In this document: one piece after another, positions 17,002 through 26,859 of the stretch
Numbering within the stretch: position 1 is the first letter of the stretch
How the letters are laid out: each line of letters starts with the position of its first letter
Source: Pseudomonas sp. NC02
Lineage (GTDB): Bacteria > Pseudomonadota > Gammaproteobacteria > Pseudomonadales > Pseudomonadaceae
Direction: 5' to 3'
DNA: 64,000 nucleotides
Assembly (NCBI RefSeq): GCF_002874965.1
Contig: NZ_CP025624.1
Coordinates: 5,146,001 to 5,210,000 of the forward strand
Translations under genes and position numbers: made by a program
The notes under the pieces: generated by a model
Seen by the model: the letters and a program-made list of their open reading frames with translations, nothing else
Database searches by the model: none
Told to the model about the DNA's origin: nothing

Positions 17002-17092
17002 GGTGGGGTGCTCCTGATGCCTGTTTTTTTGTGGTTGTGGCAGGTTGGCAAGTTGAATCTGTGTTTCGGTCTTCCTGACTCGACTGGATCAA

Positions 17093-17181
17093 TGTGGGAG
17101 CTGGCTTGCCTGCGATAGCGTGGTGTCAGTCGATGATTCACCAACTGATCGACCGCTATCGCAGGCAAGCCAGCTCCCACA
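17093..17181. repeat. REPIN (GCTGGC type)
   Basis: A second REP variant: TGTGGGAGCTGGCTTGCCTG at the left and the reverse complement at the right, with internal GCGATAGC pairing. The same type occurs at 32921 and 58092. It sits inside the presumed operon between the glycohydrolase stop and the permease start. Confidence 0.9.
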
Positions 17182-17199
17182 TGTTTCGATCTGCGGTGC

Positions 17200-18201
17200 T
17201 CAGCGCAGCTCGAGCAGGCCTTGGACCAAGGGTTCCAGGTCCAGGCGGTTAACCTGCTTGACCTGTTCGATCATCGCCTCAGGCCAGCACTGCATCCCCA
17301 GGCACGCACCGAGCATCGCGCCGAGAATCGCGGCGATGGTGTCGGTGTCGCCGCCGAGGCTGGCGGCCATGCACAGGGCTTCGATGGCGTTCATTTCACC
17401 CACCGCGACTTGCTGCGCGAGGGCAAACGACACCACCACCGATTCCTGGGACGCCACGGAGGTGCCGATCAATTCGTAAAGCAGGTCGGTAAACAGCGCC
17501 TTGTCGCCGCTGTCGACACTCAAGGTGCGCGCCCAACTGATGCGGGTGGCGATGCGCCCGCCGGCAATCCAGTGGCCGTGGTTTTCCGCCTGCTGGGCGA
17601 TCTGCGTGCCGATGTTCAGCGCTTCGCCCAGATCGACGCCGTTGATCCCTGCGGAAACCACCGCCGCCACCGCCGCCGCGCTGGAGATGCCCAGGTTGGT
17701 GTTGTGGGTGACCTGGCACGCCTGGATCACCGCCTGGATAAACTGCGCCGGGTCGTTGACGTCCGCCGCGATGCCCACCGGGGTGATACGCATGGCGGCG
17801 CCGTTGGTGGTGCCGTAGCGCCCGGACTCTTCCGGGGTATGGCCCGCCAGGATCATGTCGATCGCCCGTTTGGTTGACGGGCCCAGCAAATCCTGGGAAC
17901 CCTTGGCGCGCATCACCGCTTCCCAGTCGATCAAACGTTGGGCGAGTTCGGTGGGTTCAATCCTGCCCTGCCCGTCCACCAGCAACTGGCCGACGAGGAT
18001 GGCCTGTTCGGTGTCATCGGTGATCGAGCCCTTGGGCATGTTCGGCGCGATCGGCTGATCGGCGTCGGCATCTTCCAGGCCGGTGATCGCGCCGAAACGC
18101 GCCTTGACCTGCTCGCGGCTCAGGGACTGGGTGGGCATGCCCAACGCATCGCCCAGGGCCAGGCCGTAGAAGGCGCCGAGGGCGCGGGTGGTGGCGGTCA
18201 T
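17200..18201 (-). CDS. ADP-ribosylglycohydrolase-family enzyme (YegU-like)
   Basis: 333 residues of the DraG/ARH3 fold, which hydrolyses N- or O-glycosidic ADP-ribose or related ribosyl bonds using two Mg ions. Metal-site motifs are intact: LGDALGMPTQ near 17, SITDDTEQA near 55, and GGDTDTIAAILGA near 285. I take ATG 18201 because it overlaps the gntR stop in an ATGA and gives the family N-terminus (RALGAFYGLALGDALG); longer open frame upstream is out of family. With a PfkB kinase and a permease downstream, the enzyme may act as a nucleoside hydrolase rather than on ADP-ribosylated protein. Confidence 0.9.
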   Translation of the reverse strand: MTATTRALGAFYGLALGDALGMPTQSLSREQVKARFGAITGLEDADADQPIAPNMPKGSITDDTEQAILVGQLLVDGQGRIEPTELAQRLIDWEAVMRAKGSQDLLGPSTKRAIDMILAGHTPEESGRYGTTNGAAMRITPVGIAADVNDPAQFIQAVIQACQVTHNTNLGISSAAAVAAVVSAGINGVDLGEALNIGTQIAQQAENHGHWIAGGRIATRISWARTLSVDSGDKALFTDLLYELIGTSVASQESVVVSFALAQQVAVGEMNAIEALCMAASLGGDTDTIAAILGAMLGACLGMQCWPEAMIEQVKQVNRLDLEPLVQGLLELR

Positions 18202-18911
18202 GTCGGTGTTCCAAATTGAAGGTGCAAGCGGAAATGCAGAGGGTCGAGCAAGCTTTCGACGGACTCCATGAAGCGGTCCTGGCGGTCGTAGGTGGTGCGC
18301 AGGGCCTTGAGGAACACCGTGCCCACCGGGCGCCCCAGGAGCTGGGCGTCTTCTTCGTTCAGAGGCTCGGCACCGATCCATTGGTTGCCGGTGGCGCCGA
18401 CATAGCCATAGGCCGCCAGGGTGATGGTCAGGGAATTATCGATCAGGCCGACTTGCGGCAGGCTTTCGAGGCCACCCGAGGCCGGCATCAGCGAGCGCTC
18501 CAGGGACACGAACGTGCCGTCGGCAGCGCGACGGCGGCGGTCGAGGGCGATGAATTGGTCGCTGCCGTGACGGCTGAGCAGGTCCGGGCGGGTGACCGCT
18601 TCCAGGCGCAGGATTTCGGAGGTCACCACCGCGCCGGTGTCGGCCAGGGCTTGGGCCCAGCCGCTGCGCTGGTCGAGCACCATGCCGTCGAAGGTGACGA
18701 TGGAGCCGACACCGCTTTGGGTGGCGATGTAGCTGCGGCGCTTGAGTTCGGCCAGGGCTTCACGCAGGGTGCCGCGGCTGACGGAAAACTCTTCGGCCAG
18801 TTGGTGCTCGCCCGGCAGCAGGACACCGTCAGCCATCACTCCACCCTCGATACGGCGGATCAGCTCGTCGACGACGCGTTTTTTCTTATCAAATCGGACA
18901 TGTCTAATCAT
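18198..18911 (-). CDS. GntR-family regulator with UTRA domain (YegW-like)
   Basis: 237 residues: winged helix at about 10-75 (PGEHQLAEEFSVSRGTLREA) and a UTRA ligand domain after about 90. It is the first gene of the cluster and is coupled to the glycohydrolase by a 4-base overlap, so it most likely regulates the operon in response to the imported compound or its phosphate. ATG 18911 is preferred; a TTG two codons upstream is possible. There is no strong Shine-Dalgarno, and the sequence around the start (TGTACATGATTAGACATGTC) has some symmetry that could be its own operator. Confidence 0.87.
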   Translation of the reverse strand: MIRHVRFDKKKRVVDELIRRIEGGVMADGVLLPGEHQLAEEFSVSRGTLREALAELKRRSYIATQSGVGSIVTFDGMVLDQRSGWAQALADTGAVVTSEILRLEAVTRPDLLSRHGSDQFIALDRRRRAADGTFVSLERSLMPASGGLESLPQVGLIDNSLTITLAAYGYVGATGNQWIGAEPLNEEDAQLLGRPVGTVFLKALRTTYDRQDRFMESVESLLDPLHFRLHLQFGTPT

Positions 18912-18981
18912 GTACAAATTGATAACCGAAAGCGCCCGGCTACAGCAAGCGATTTATTTCAGGGAGAGCGAGAAATCAGCC

Positions 18982-19542
18982 TCAGGGCTCCAGGCCGATG
19001 GGGAAAAATACCCCGCCGCTCCAGACGCCAAGCCAGTTCTTACCGTTGATCGGACGGGTCACCGCCAGCTCCACCAACTGGTAGAACGCATTGCGGTGAA
19101 CCAGGGCTTCGAGGTTGGTGCGCACCCGCAGGTATGGCGAGGGTTCCTGGGTGTCCGGGTCGATCACCACCCGCAGCGGATGCTCGATACCGGCCTCGAC
19201 CTGCTCATCCACGTTGGTGGTAAAGCGCAGGACCTGGCTTTCGCCCTGCCCTTCGACTTCCAGGGTCACGGCGACGAAGGGCGCGTCATCGACCTTGATC
19301 CCGACCTTTTCCACCGGGGTGATCAGGAAATAATCATCGCCATCGCGGCGGATGATGTTGGAGAACAGCTTGACCATCGGCTTGCGGCCAATCGGCGTGC
19401 CCATGTAGAACCAGGTGCCGTCACGGGCGATGCGCATGTCGATATCGCCGCAAAACGCCGGGTTCCACAGATGCACCGGCGCGGGCCCCTTGCCCTTGGG
19501 CAATTGCGCCAACAACTCATTGGCCTTGGCCGAATCGGTCAT
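18982..19542 (-). CDS. DUF1285-family protein
   Basis: 186-residue soluble protein matching the DUF1285 pattern: HLWNPAFCGDIDMRIARDGTW near the N-terminus, then GTPIGRKPMVKLFSNIIRRDGD and the YFLITPVEKVGIKVDDAPF strand. The fold is known structurally for the family, but the biochemical role is not established. It starts 17 bp after the DUF4823 lipoprotein stop and probably shares its transcript. Confidence 0.88.
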   Translation of the reverse strand: MTDSAKANELLAQLPKGKGPAPVHLWNPAFCGDIDMRIARDGTWFYMGTPIGRKPMVKLFSNIIRRDGDDYFLITPVEKVGIKVDDAPFVAVTLEVEGQGESQVLRFTTNVDEQVEAGIEHPLRVVIDPDTQEPSPYLRVRTNLEALVHRNAFYQLVELAVTRPINGKNWLGVWSGGVFFPIGLEP

Positions 19543-19559
19543 GCTGCTCTCCTTGTGTC

Positions 19560-20165
19560 TTACTGATCGCTCATGCCCAACAGGCTGCGCGCGTAGTGCG
19601 CCAGGGGCTTGCCGATCAGATCTTCAGGCTTGTTGTCGTGGAACGTCAGTAAACCGCCACGGCTATGGATGCGCACAGTATCAATCAAATATTGGGTACT
19701 GGTCTCGATCAACATGACCTGGATGGTTCCGGTGTCGATACCCAGGCGATCCACCGCCTCCTGGTCAGACCATTCATCGGCGTTGCCGATACGGTCATCC
19801 GCCTGGGCGAAGCGGCAGTACAGCAGGTAATGCGCACCCGCCGCGCGGGCTTCCGACATCGCCTGCTCGAGGCCTTCCGGCTTGCGGGCGCGGCGGACCA
19901 TCGGGAAATATTCGACAAAGCCGTTGAAGGCTTCCTCGGCCACCACGTTAGGCCGTGGATAAGCACTGCCCGGCGGGGTGAAGGCGCCCTGGGCGATGAA
20001 GACGAAGGAGTCCGGCTGTATGCGGACCGAATTGACGCGGCGAGTATCGCTGTGGTCCAGCAGCCCGGCATCGCTCATCTGATAGCGCGTGCCTTCGGCC
20101 ATATCACTGACGGTCATGCAGCCACCCAGCGCGAGTGACGCCAGCACCAAAACCAGACTACGCAT
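19560..20165 (-). CDS. DUF4823-family lipoprotein
   Basis: 201 residues with a lipoprotein signal (MRSLVLVLASLALGGC; lipobox LGGC, lipidated Cys16). The residue at +2 is Met rather than Asp, so outer-membrane sorting by Lol is expected. The mature part contains RRVNSVRIQPDSFVFIAQGAFT and a VMLIETSTQYLIDTVRIHSRGG segment typical of DUF4823. ATG 20165 has GGAGAATTAGG upstream; the open frame extends further but gives no signal peptide. Function is unknown. Confidence 0.85.
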   Translation of the reverse strand: MRSLVLVLASLALGGCMTVSDMAEGTRYQMSDAGLLDHSDTRRVNSVRIQPDSFVFIAQGAFTPPGSAYPRPNVVAEEAFNGFVEYFPMVRRARKPEGLEQAMSEARAAGAHYLLYCRFAQADDRIGNADEWSDQEAVDRLGIDTGTIQVMLIETSTQYLIDTVRIHSRGGLLTFHDNKPEDLIGKPLAHYARSLLGMSDQ

Positions 20166-20240
20166 CCTAATTCTCCAGAGGCCGGTGACGGAAAACCGGC
20201 GAATGGGCACGAGATGCAGATTTTGCGCCAGCTTGCGGGA

Positions 20241-21209
20241 CTAGCCGCCGATGATCTTCATGATGGTGGCGCCGCCGGAGAAGGCCACTTCCTGCTTGTC
20301 ACCCAAGGCCTTGACCAACAAGCGCTGCAAGGCCGGCAGGGCCTGGTGGCGGGGTTTGTCCAGCAGGTCGCCGACGTAGTGGCGGTTGCTCGACGACAGG
20401 CAGCCATGCAGCCAGCCGGTGGACGACAGGCGCAAACGCGAACAGGTCCGGCAGAACGGCACGCTTTCGTTGGCGATGACACCGAAGAAACCTTTGCCGG
20501 GCACTTCGTAGCGCACGGCAGTGGCGTCCACCGGGGCGTTGGCTTGCAGGTATTCGTACTGTTCGCCGATCAGGCTGAGCAATTGCTGGAGGCTGACGAA
20601 TTGCTGCAGGAACGCGTTGGAATCGGTGGCCAGGTGGCCCATGCGCATCAATTCGATAAAGCGCAACTCGTAGCCACGCTCCAGGCAGTAGTCGAGCAGC
20701 GGCATCACCTGGTCGAGGTTCTGGCCGCGCAGCGGCACCATGTTGACCTTGATCTTGATTCCGGCGGCGCTCGCCTGGTCCATGCCATCGAGCACGGTGG
20801 CCAGGTCGCCACCGCGAGCGATGCTGCGGAAGGCGTCGGCGTCCAGGGTGTCGAGGGACACGTTGATCCGGCGAATCCCGGCGTCCACCAGCAGCGGCAG
20901 TTTGCGCGCCAGCAGTTGGCCGTTGGTGGTCAGGCTGATATCACTGAGCCCCATCTGCCCCACCGCGCCCATGAAGGCTTCCAGCTTGGGGCTGACCAAC
21001 GGTTCACCGCCGGTAATCCGCAGGCGCTCGATGCCGGCGGCCTCGATCAGGTACTCGACACCCCGCGCCATCGCCTCGGCCGACAGTTCGTCCTGCGCAG
21101 CCACCAGCCGCTTGCCGTTGGGCACGCAGTAGGTACAGGCGTAATTGCAGGCTGAGGTCAGGCTGATCCGCAAATTGCGGAATCGCCTGCCTTGACGATC
21201 AACGATCAT
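20241..21209 (-). CDS. moaA: GTP 3',8-cyclase (molybdenum cofactor biosynthesis)
   Basis: 322-residue radical-SAM enzyme that converts GTP to 3',8-cyclo-GTP, the first step of molybdopterin synthesis. The radical-SAM cluster is C21, C25, C28 (CNYACTYC). The C-terminal GTP-binding cluster is CRTCSRLRLSSTGWLHGCL. The last residues are IIGG, the diglycine tail needed by MoaA. GGAGTGATCC precedes the ATG. No other moa gene is adjacent; the mobA-like/xdhC pair at 39.7 kb also serves Mo enzymes. P. aeruginosa has two moaA copies, and this could be either. Confidence 0.95.
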   Translation of the reverse strand: MIVDRQGRRFRNLRISLTSACNYACTYCVPNGKRLVAAQDELSAEAMARGVEYLIEAAGIERLRITGGEPLVSPKLEAFMGAVGQMGLSDISLTTNGQLLARKLPLLVDAGIRRINVSLDTLDADAFRSIARGGDLATVLDGMDQASAAGIKIKVNMVPLRGQNLDQVMPLLDYCLERGYELRFIELMRMGHLATDSNAFLQQFVSLQQLLSLIGEQYEYLQANAPVDATAVRYEVPGKGFFGVIANESVPFCRTCSRLRLSSTGWLHGCLSSSNRHYVGDLLDKPRHQALPALQRLLVKALGDKQEVAFSGGATIMKIIGG

Positions 21210-21348
21210 GGATCACTCCGGCAGAGGATAATTCGGGCGCACTAAAACCTGACTGAAAAATCAAGTTTTAGCAAGGTCCTTGCCTGAGTATATTCCTGGG
21301 TTACTGCGCTGGGCAGGAAATCATATCGCCATCACGCTGGCGAATGAT

Positions 21349-22002
21349 TCAAGTGGCCGGCGTTTCGGCGTTCGGCAAATCAGTGCTGTGCTTGCGCTTG
21401 TTGCCCATGCGCACGCCGATGTCCATCAGGAACTGGAAGAAACCTTCCTGATCTTCCAGCACATTGCTCCAGAACGGCGAGTGGTACAACGCCACGGCGC
21501 CGTGCACCAACGCCCAGGCGGCGCAGTAGTGGAAATACGGTGGCACGTCTTCGAGCTTGCCTTCGCTGATACGGCCCTTGATCAGCAGGGTCAGGCGTTC
21601 GAAGTTCGAGGCACGGATCTTGTGCAGCTCCTCGACCATTTCCGGCACCTGATGGCCCTTCACCACTTTTTCTTCCAGGCGATCAAACAAGCGGTAGCGC
21701 TGCGGGTCACGCATTCGGAACTCGAAGTAGGCGCGGGACAGCGCTTCCTTGTCCTTGTCGACATCGGCCGAGTGCAGCAGCTCGTTCAGGTCGCGCTCGT
21801 AGTCGAGCATCAGGCGCAGGTAGATCTCGGCCTTGGACTTGAAGTGCTTGTAGATGGTGCCTTTGCCGATACCCACGGCATCCGCAATCATCTCGACGGT
21901 GACGCTGTCTTCACCCTGGTCGAGGAACAGCTTGAGTGCGGTGTCGAGAATTTCCTGCTCGCGGCGGCGAAACTCACGGACCTTGCGGGGTTCTTTGTGC
22001 AT
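21349..22002 (-). CDS. TetR-family transcriptional regulator
   Basis: 217 residues. The N-terminal helix-turn-helix spans about 15-60 (VTVEMIADAVGIGKGTIYKHFKSKAEIY). The C-terminal ligand and dimerisation region contains FDRLEEKVVKGHQVPEMVEELHKIRASNFERL. It occupies the place of PA2957 beside rgsA and tatD in P. aeruginosa. Targets are not evident. The Shine-Dalgarno is weak. Confidence 0.9.
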   Translation of the reverse strand: MHKEPRKVREFRRREQEILDTALKLFLDQGEDSVTVEMIADAVGIGKGTIYKHFKSKAEIYLRLMLDYERDLNELLHSADVDKDKEALSRAYFEFRMRDPQRYRLFDRLEEKVVKGHQVPEMVEELHKIRASNFERLTLLIKGRISEGKLEDVPPYFHYCAAWALVHGAVALYHSPFWSNVLEDQEGFFQFLMDIGVRMGNKRKHSTDLPNAETPAT

Positions 22003-22300
22003 AAGAAAAAGGTCTGCAGAGATGGATATTGGAAGGGCGTTCGCTCCCCAAGCCGTGCTTGTCGGAACGTTTTACCCGGTGCGCGGGATTATCCCGACTG
22101 AACGGTCGTTGGGCAACGCCTATATGAACAACCTTTGCACTTAACTTACAGCACGCCAACGAATGTGCCGATTCGAGTCAGAAATAAAACAGGCGATTGG
22201 CGCGTGTGCATCGCATCCAATGAGAACTCAACCGAAGCGGGCGTATTCCAAATCTGTTTAAAAAACGATCAGATGTGGCTGGACTGAATCGGATACTGAT

Positions 22301-22308
22301 CAATACTT
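22301..22308 (+). promoter_or_regulatory. Candidate RpoS-type -10 element of rgsA
   Basis: CAATACTT, preceded by GATACTGAT, resembles the sigma-S extended -10 pattern and would place the RNA 5' end near 22312-22314. That gives an RNA of about 120 nt up to the terminator, the reported size of RgsA. RpoS dependence of RgsA is established in Pseudomonas; the exact site here is inference. Confidence 0.55.
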
Positions 22309-22311
22309 GAA

Positions 22312-22431
22312 ATGTCGGCGTGGCATCTCCCCCAAGTGACGCGTCGACCTGGGTACCGACGGACTGCGTACCCTTGTTTTACTCCTAATGGTCTTAGCCC
22401 GGATTCACCCCCCAGAACCCGGGTTTTTTTT
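22312..22431 (+). ncRNA. rgsA: RgsA small regulatory RNA
   Basis: About 120 nt, with no coding potential. It lies between the TetR gene and tatD, exactly where RgsA is found in P. aeruginosa. Visible structure: stem GGGTAC (22351-22356) with GTACCC (22368-22373), an open U-rich region (CTTGTTTTACTCCTAATGG), then a strong terminator. Bases 22372-22391 are complementary to the leader and ribosome-binding region of acpP in this same window (9 + 11 matched bases with a single bulge at 28461). AcpP is a reported RgsA target in P. aeruginosa, which supports the identity. RgsA is RpoS-dependent and indirectly GacA-controlled. The 5' end is estimated. Confidence 0.85.
22398..22431 (+). terminator. 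Intrinsic terminator of rgsA
   Basis: CCCGGATTC pairs with GAACCCGGG (22415-22423) with a single A-C mismatch, followed by eight T residues (22424-22431). It ends ten bases before the tatD stop codon, which is on the other strand. Confidence 0.85.
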
Positions 22432-22440
22432 GCCTGCGAT

Positions 22441-23226
22441 TTAGTGGCTGACGTGGGCCAGCGGGAACAGGCGCTTGAAGTTCTCGGTGGTCTGTTCGGC
22501 AAAGCGCTCGTAGGACTCGCCCCGCAGCATCGCCAGGTAATCCGCCACATCCCGTACGTATTCCGGCAGGTTGGGTTTGCCGCGATGGGGAATTGGCGCC
22601 AGGTACGGCGAATCGGTTTCCACCAGCAGGCGGTCTGCCGGGACCTGGCGCGCGACATCGCGCAGGGCATCGGCGTTGCGGAAGGTCACGATGCCCGACA
22701 AGGAAATGTAGAAACCAAGGTCCAGCGCGGCCTTGGCCATGTCCCAGTCTTCAGTGAAGCAATGCAGCACACCAGCCTGGGGCAGCGCGGCTTCGCGCAG
22801 CAGGGTCAGGGTGTCGGCACGGGCGCCACGGGTGTGGACGATCACCGGCTTGCCAGTCTGCTGGGCGGCTTGCAGGTGCAGACGGAACGACGCCTGCTGC
22901 AACTCGGCAGCTTCCGGTTCGTAGTGGTAATCCAGGCCGGTCTCACCGATGGCCACCACGCGCGGGTGATTGAGTTCACCGAGCAGCCAGTCGAGGGCCG
23001 GGGCTTCGCCGGGCTTGAGGTCCAGCGGGTGAATGCCCACCGAGCAGTCGACATCGGCATAACGATCGGCCAGGGCTTTGACGTCGGCGGCGTTTTCCGC
23101 GCTGACGCCGATGCACAGGAAGTGCCCTACCCCGCGCTGGCGCGCAGCTTCAAGGGCGGCGTCGAGGGAGCCGCCGTGCTGGGCCAGGTCGAGGCGATCA
23201 AGGTGGCAATGGGAATCTACGAGCAT
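22441..23226 (-). CDS. tatD: TatD-family metal-dependent hydrolase
   Basis: 261-residue TIM-barrel hydrolase of the TatD DNase family. Metal ligands: H6 and H8 (DSHCH), Glu in IGETGLDYH (about 93), His in IVHTRGA, His in HCFTED and Asp in VETDSPYLAP. TatD enzymes degrade DNA with 3'-5' exonuclease activity and are linked to DNA repair and quality control. It lies at the end of the holB-tmk-mltG-pabC-fabF run. The gene that normally precedes it in Pseudomonas, pilZ, is missing, and only 63 bp separate it from holB. Confidence 0.94.
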   Translation of the reverse strand: MLVDSHCHLDRLDLAQHGGSLDAALEAARQRGVGHFLCIGVSAENAADVKALADRYADVDCSVGIHPLDLKPGEAPALDWLLGELNHPRVVAIGETGLDYHYEPEAAELQQASFRLHLQAAQQTGKPVIVHTRGARADTLTLLREAALPQAGVLHCFTEDWDMAKAALDLGFYISLSGIVTFRNADALRDVARQVPADRLLVETDSPYLAPIPHRGKPNLPEYVRDVADYLAMLRGESYERFAEQTTENFKRLFPLAHVSH

Positions 23227-23289
23227 AGGGATCTACAACTTGAGTCACGGAAAGTGTCTGGCCAACGATACACCCGTCGGCCACTGAAA

Positions 23290-24913
<1,624 letters not shown>

Positions 24914-24923
24914 TTAGTCAGAG

Positions 24924-26042
24924 TCATTGCGGGCTTTGCGGTGCGGCGTCATCGGGTGCCGGAGCCGGCTCGGCGGGCGTATCCAGCGGCGCGTCCGCAG
25001 GCTTTGCCGCCGGCGCCGGGCTGGAACGGTAATCGGCGCGACGCTTCATCTGGAACTCACGCACTGCTGCGTTATGCGCATCCAGGTTATCCGAGAAAAT
25101 ATGGCTGCCATCGCCGCGGGCAACGAAATACAGGCTGCTGCCCGCCACCGGGTTCAGCGCAGCATGAATCGCCTCCCGCCCGACCATGGCGATCGGCGTC
25201 GGCGGCAGGCCGGCGATCACGTAGGTGTTGTAGGGCGTGGCTTCCTTGAGGTGCGCGCGGGTCAGCTTGCCGGTGTAGCGCTCGCCGAGGCCGTAGATCA
25301 CCGTCGGGTCGGTTTGCAGCAGCATGCCGATCTGCATGCGCCGCACGAATACCCCGGCGATCTGGCCGCGCTCTTCCGGCACGCCGGTTTCTTTCTCCAC
25401 CAGCGAGGCCATGATCAGCGCTTGATAGGGGTCGGTGTACGGCGCATCGGCCGCGCGCTTGCTCCACTCCTGGGCGAGGACATCGTCCAGACGGTTGTAG
25501 GATTTTTTCAGTAGTTCAACGTCGCTCATGCCACGCACGAAGCGGTAGGTGTCCGGGAAGAAGCGCCCTTCAGGAAATACGCCCGGGTGGCCGAGTTTTT
25601 CCATCACCTCGCTGTCACTCAGGCCGGACAGGGTCTGCTCGATCTTTTCATGCTTGGCCAGGGCCGCGCGCACCTGGCGGAAGTTCCAGCCTTCCACCAG
25701 CGTAATGCTGTACTGCACCACTTCGCCACGCTGCCACAGGCCGATCAGGCCCTCGGCGGTGAGGCCCGGGGTCATGCGGTATTCGCCGCTGTGCAGCGGC
25801 TGGCCGTCGAGGTTGAAGCGCCAGTAGAGACGCAACCAGAACGCATCCTTGAGCACGCCGTCATTTTCCAGGCGATTGAAGGTGCCGGTGGGCGTCGCGC
25901 CAGCCGGTACGTCCAGCAATTGCTCCTGGGTCAGATTCAAGGGCTGTTCAAGGGCCGAGTTCAGCTTCCAGGCCGAAGCGCCCAGCAGCAAACCCGCCAG
26001 GACCAGACCGATCTCCAGCAACAATACAAATTTACGTCTCAA
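24924..26042 (-). CDS. mltG: Endolytic murein transglycosylase MltG
   Basis: Inner-membrane protein that cleaves nascent glycan strands and so sets their length. About 372 residues: one N-terminal membrane helix (FVLLLEIGLVLAGLLLGASA), a LysM-like region, and the YceG catalytic domain with the Glu in ALIMASLVEKETG (about 220) and RMQIGMLLQTDPTVIYGLG. The C-terminal 40 residues are Pro/Ala-rich. I place the start at TTG 26042, just inside the end of pabC (stop 26044-26046). The frame is open up to 26099, but a longer N-terminus would put charged residues before the helix with no supported start. The start is uncertain; the gene is not. Confidence 0.9.
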   Translation of the reverse strand: MRRKFVLLLEIGLVLAGLLLGASAWKLNSALEQPLNLTQEQLLDVPAGATPTGTFNRLENDGVLKDAFWLRLYWRFNLDGQPLHSGEYRMTPGLTAEGLIGLWQRGEVVQYSITLVEGWNFRQVRAALAKHEKIEQTLSGLSDSEVMEKLGHPGVFPEGRFFPDTYRFVRGMSDVELLKKSYNRLDDVLAQEWSKRAADAPYTDPYQALIMASLVEKETGVPEERGQIAGVFVRRMQIGMLLQTDPTVIYGLGERYTGKLTRAHLKEATPYNTYVIAGLPPTPIAMVGREAIHAALNPVAGSSLYFVARGDGSHIFSDNLDAHNAAVREFQMKRRADYRSSPAPAAKPADAPLDTPAEPAPAPDDAAPQSPQ

Positions 26043-26043
26043 A

Positions 26044-26859
26044 TCAAATATCCAATAGTGCGCGAACAATGCCCTGCAGTTTACGGGTGAGCGGCCCAAC
26101 CGACCAGCTCATCGCAGCACATCCGCGCACCGGCCAAATGCCATATACGCTGTTGCACACCAAGACTTCATCGGCCTGTTGCAGCTGCTCAAGGCTGATA
26201 TCGGCCACGCTCGTCGGAATGCCCAACGCCTGCGCCTGGGCCAACAGCTCGGCCCGCATGACGCCGGCGACGCCGCAGCGTTTCAGATCAGCGGTCAGCA
26301 ACACGCCGTTACGCACCAGAAACAGGTTGCTGAAGACGCCTTCGATGACTCGACCGGACATATCCAGCATCAAACCTTCGGCGTGTTCGGCATCCTGCCA
26401 TTCGGCGCGGGCGAACACCTGTTCCAGTCGATTGAGGTGCTTGAGGCCTGCGAGCAACGGTTGCTCGGACAAACGCGTGGTACACGCAAACAGGCGGATG
26501 CCTGACGCTGCATGTTCCGGGGGATAAGTGGCAGGTGGACTGCCTTGCAGAATGCGCCGCGCCGGAGCGCCAGCACTGATGCCATAACCGCGCTGGCTGT
26601 CGCCACGGGTCAGGATCAACTTGAGTACACCGTCACCGAGGGCGGCGGCGTAGGCCAGCAATTCGCTGCGGATCAGGGGTTGATCCGCAACAATCGCCAG
26701 CCGCCTGCAACCTTCTTCAAGGCGCTGCAGGTGGCGGTCAAGCAGCACGGGCTGCCCGGCCTTGACGGCAATGGTCTCGAACAGCCCATCACCGTATGCC
26801 AGGCCACGGTCTTTCAGGGGCACTGCGCCCGCCGGCTGACCGTCGACCCAGCTCTCCAT
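26044..26859 (-). CDS. pabC: Aminodeoxychorismate lyase
   Basis: 271-residue PLP fold-type IV enzyme that makes p-aminobenzoate and pyruvate from aminodeoxychorismate for folate synthesis. N-terminal DRGLAYGDGLFETI, the LKHLNRLEQVFAR motif carrying the PLP lysine, and EGVFSNLFLV are typical of the family. ATG 26859 overlaps the fabF stop as TGATG; a GTG one codon earlier is possible. It is coupled to fabF upstream and mltG downstream, the conserved fabF-pabC-mltG-tmk-holB order. Confidence 0.95.
   Translation of the reverse strand: MESWVDGQPAGAVPLKDRGLAYGDGLFETIAVKAGQPVLLDRHLQRLEEGCRRLAIVADQPLIRSELLAYAAALGDGVLKLILTRGDSQRGYGISAGAPARRILQGSPPATYPPEHAASGIRLFACTTRLSEQPLLAGLKHLNRLEQVFARAEWQDAEHAEGLMLDMSGRVIEGVFSNLFLVRNGVLLTADLKRCGVAGVMRAELLAQAQALGIPTSVADISLEQLQQADEVLVCNSVYGIWPVRGCAAMSWSVGPLTRKLQGIVRALLDI

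Noticed and set aside
20181..20200. GCCGGT/ACCGGC hairpin after moaA
   Set aside because: A short stem without a T-tract, next to the Shine-Dalgarno of the DUF4823 gene; a terminator call is not supported.
21242..21271. CTAAAAC/GTTTTAG inverted repeat between TetR and moaA genes
   Set aside because: Arms are only 7 bp and AT-rich, with a 16-base spacer and no T-tract; it could be chance, so it is not listed as a feature.
22133..22150. GacA upstream activating site for rgsA
   Set aside because: Only the right half (CTTACA, 22145-22150) fits TGTAAG-N6-CTTACA; the left half (CTTTGC) does not. The distance of about 165 bp from the RNA start is suggestive, but a half-site is too weak to annotate.
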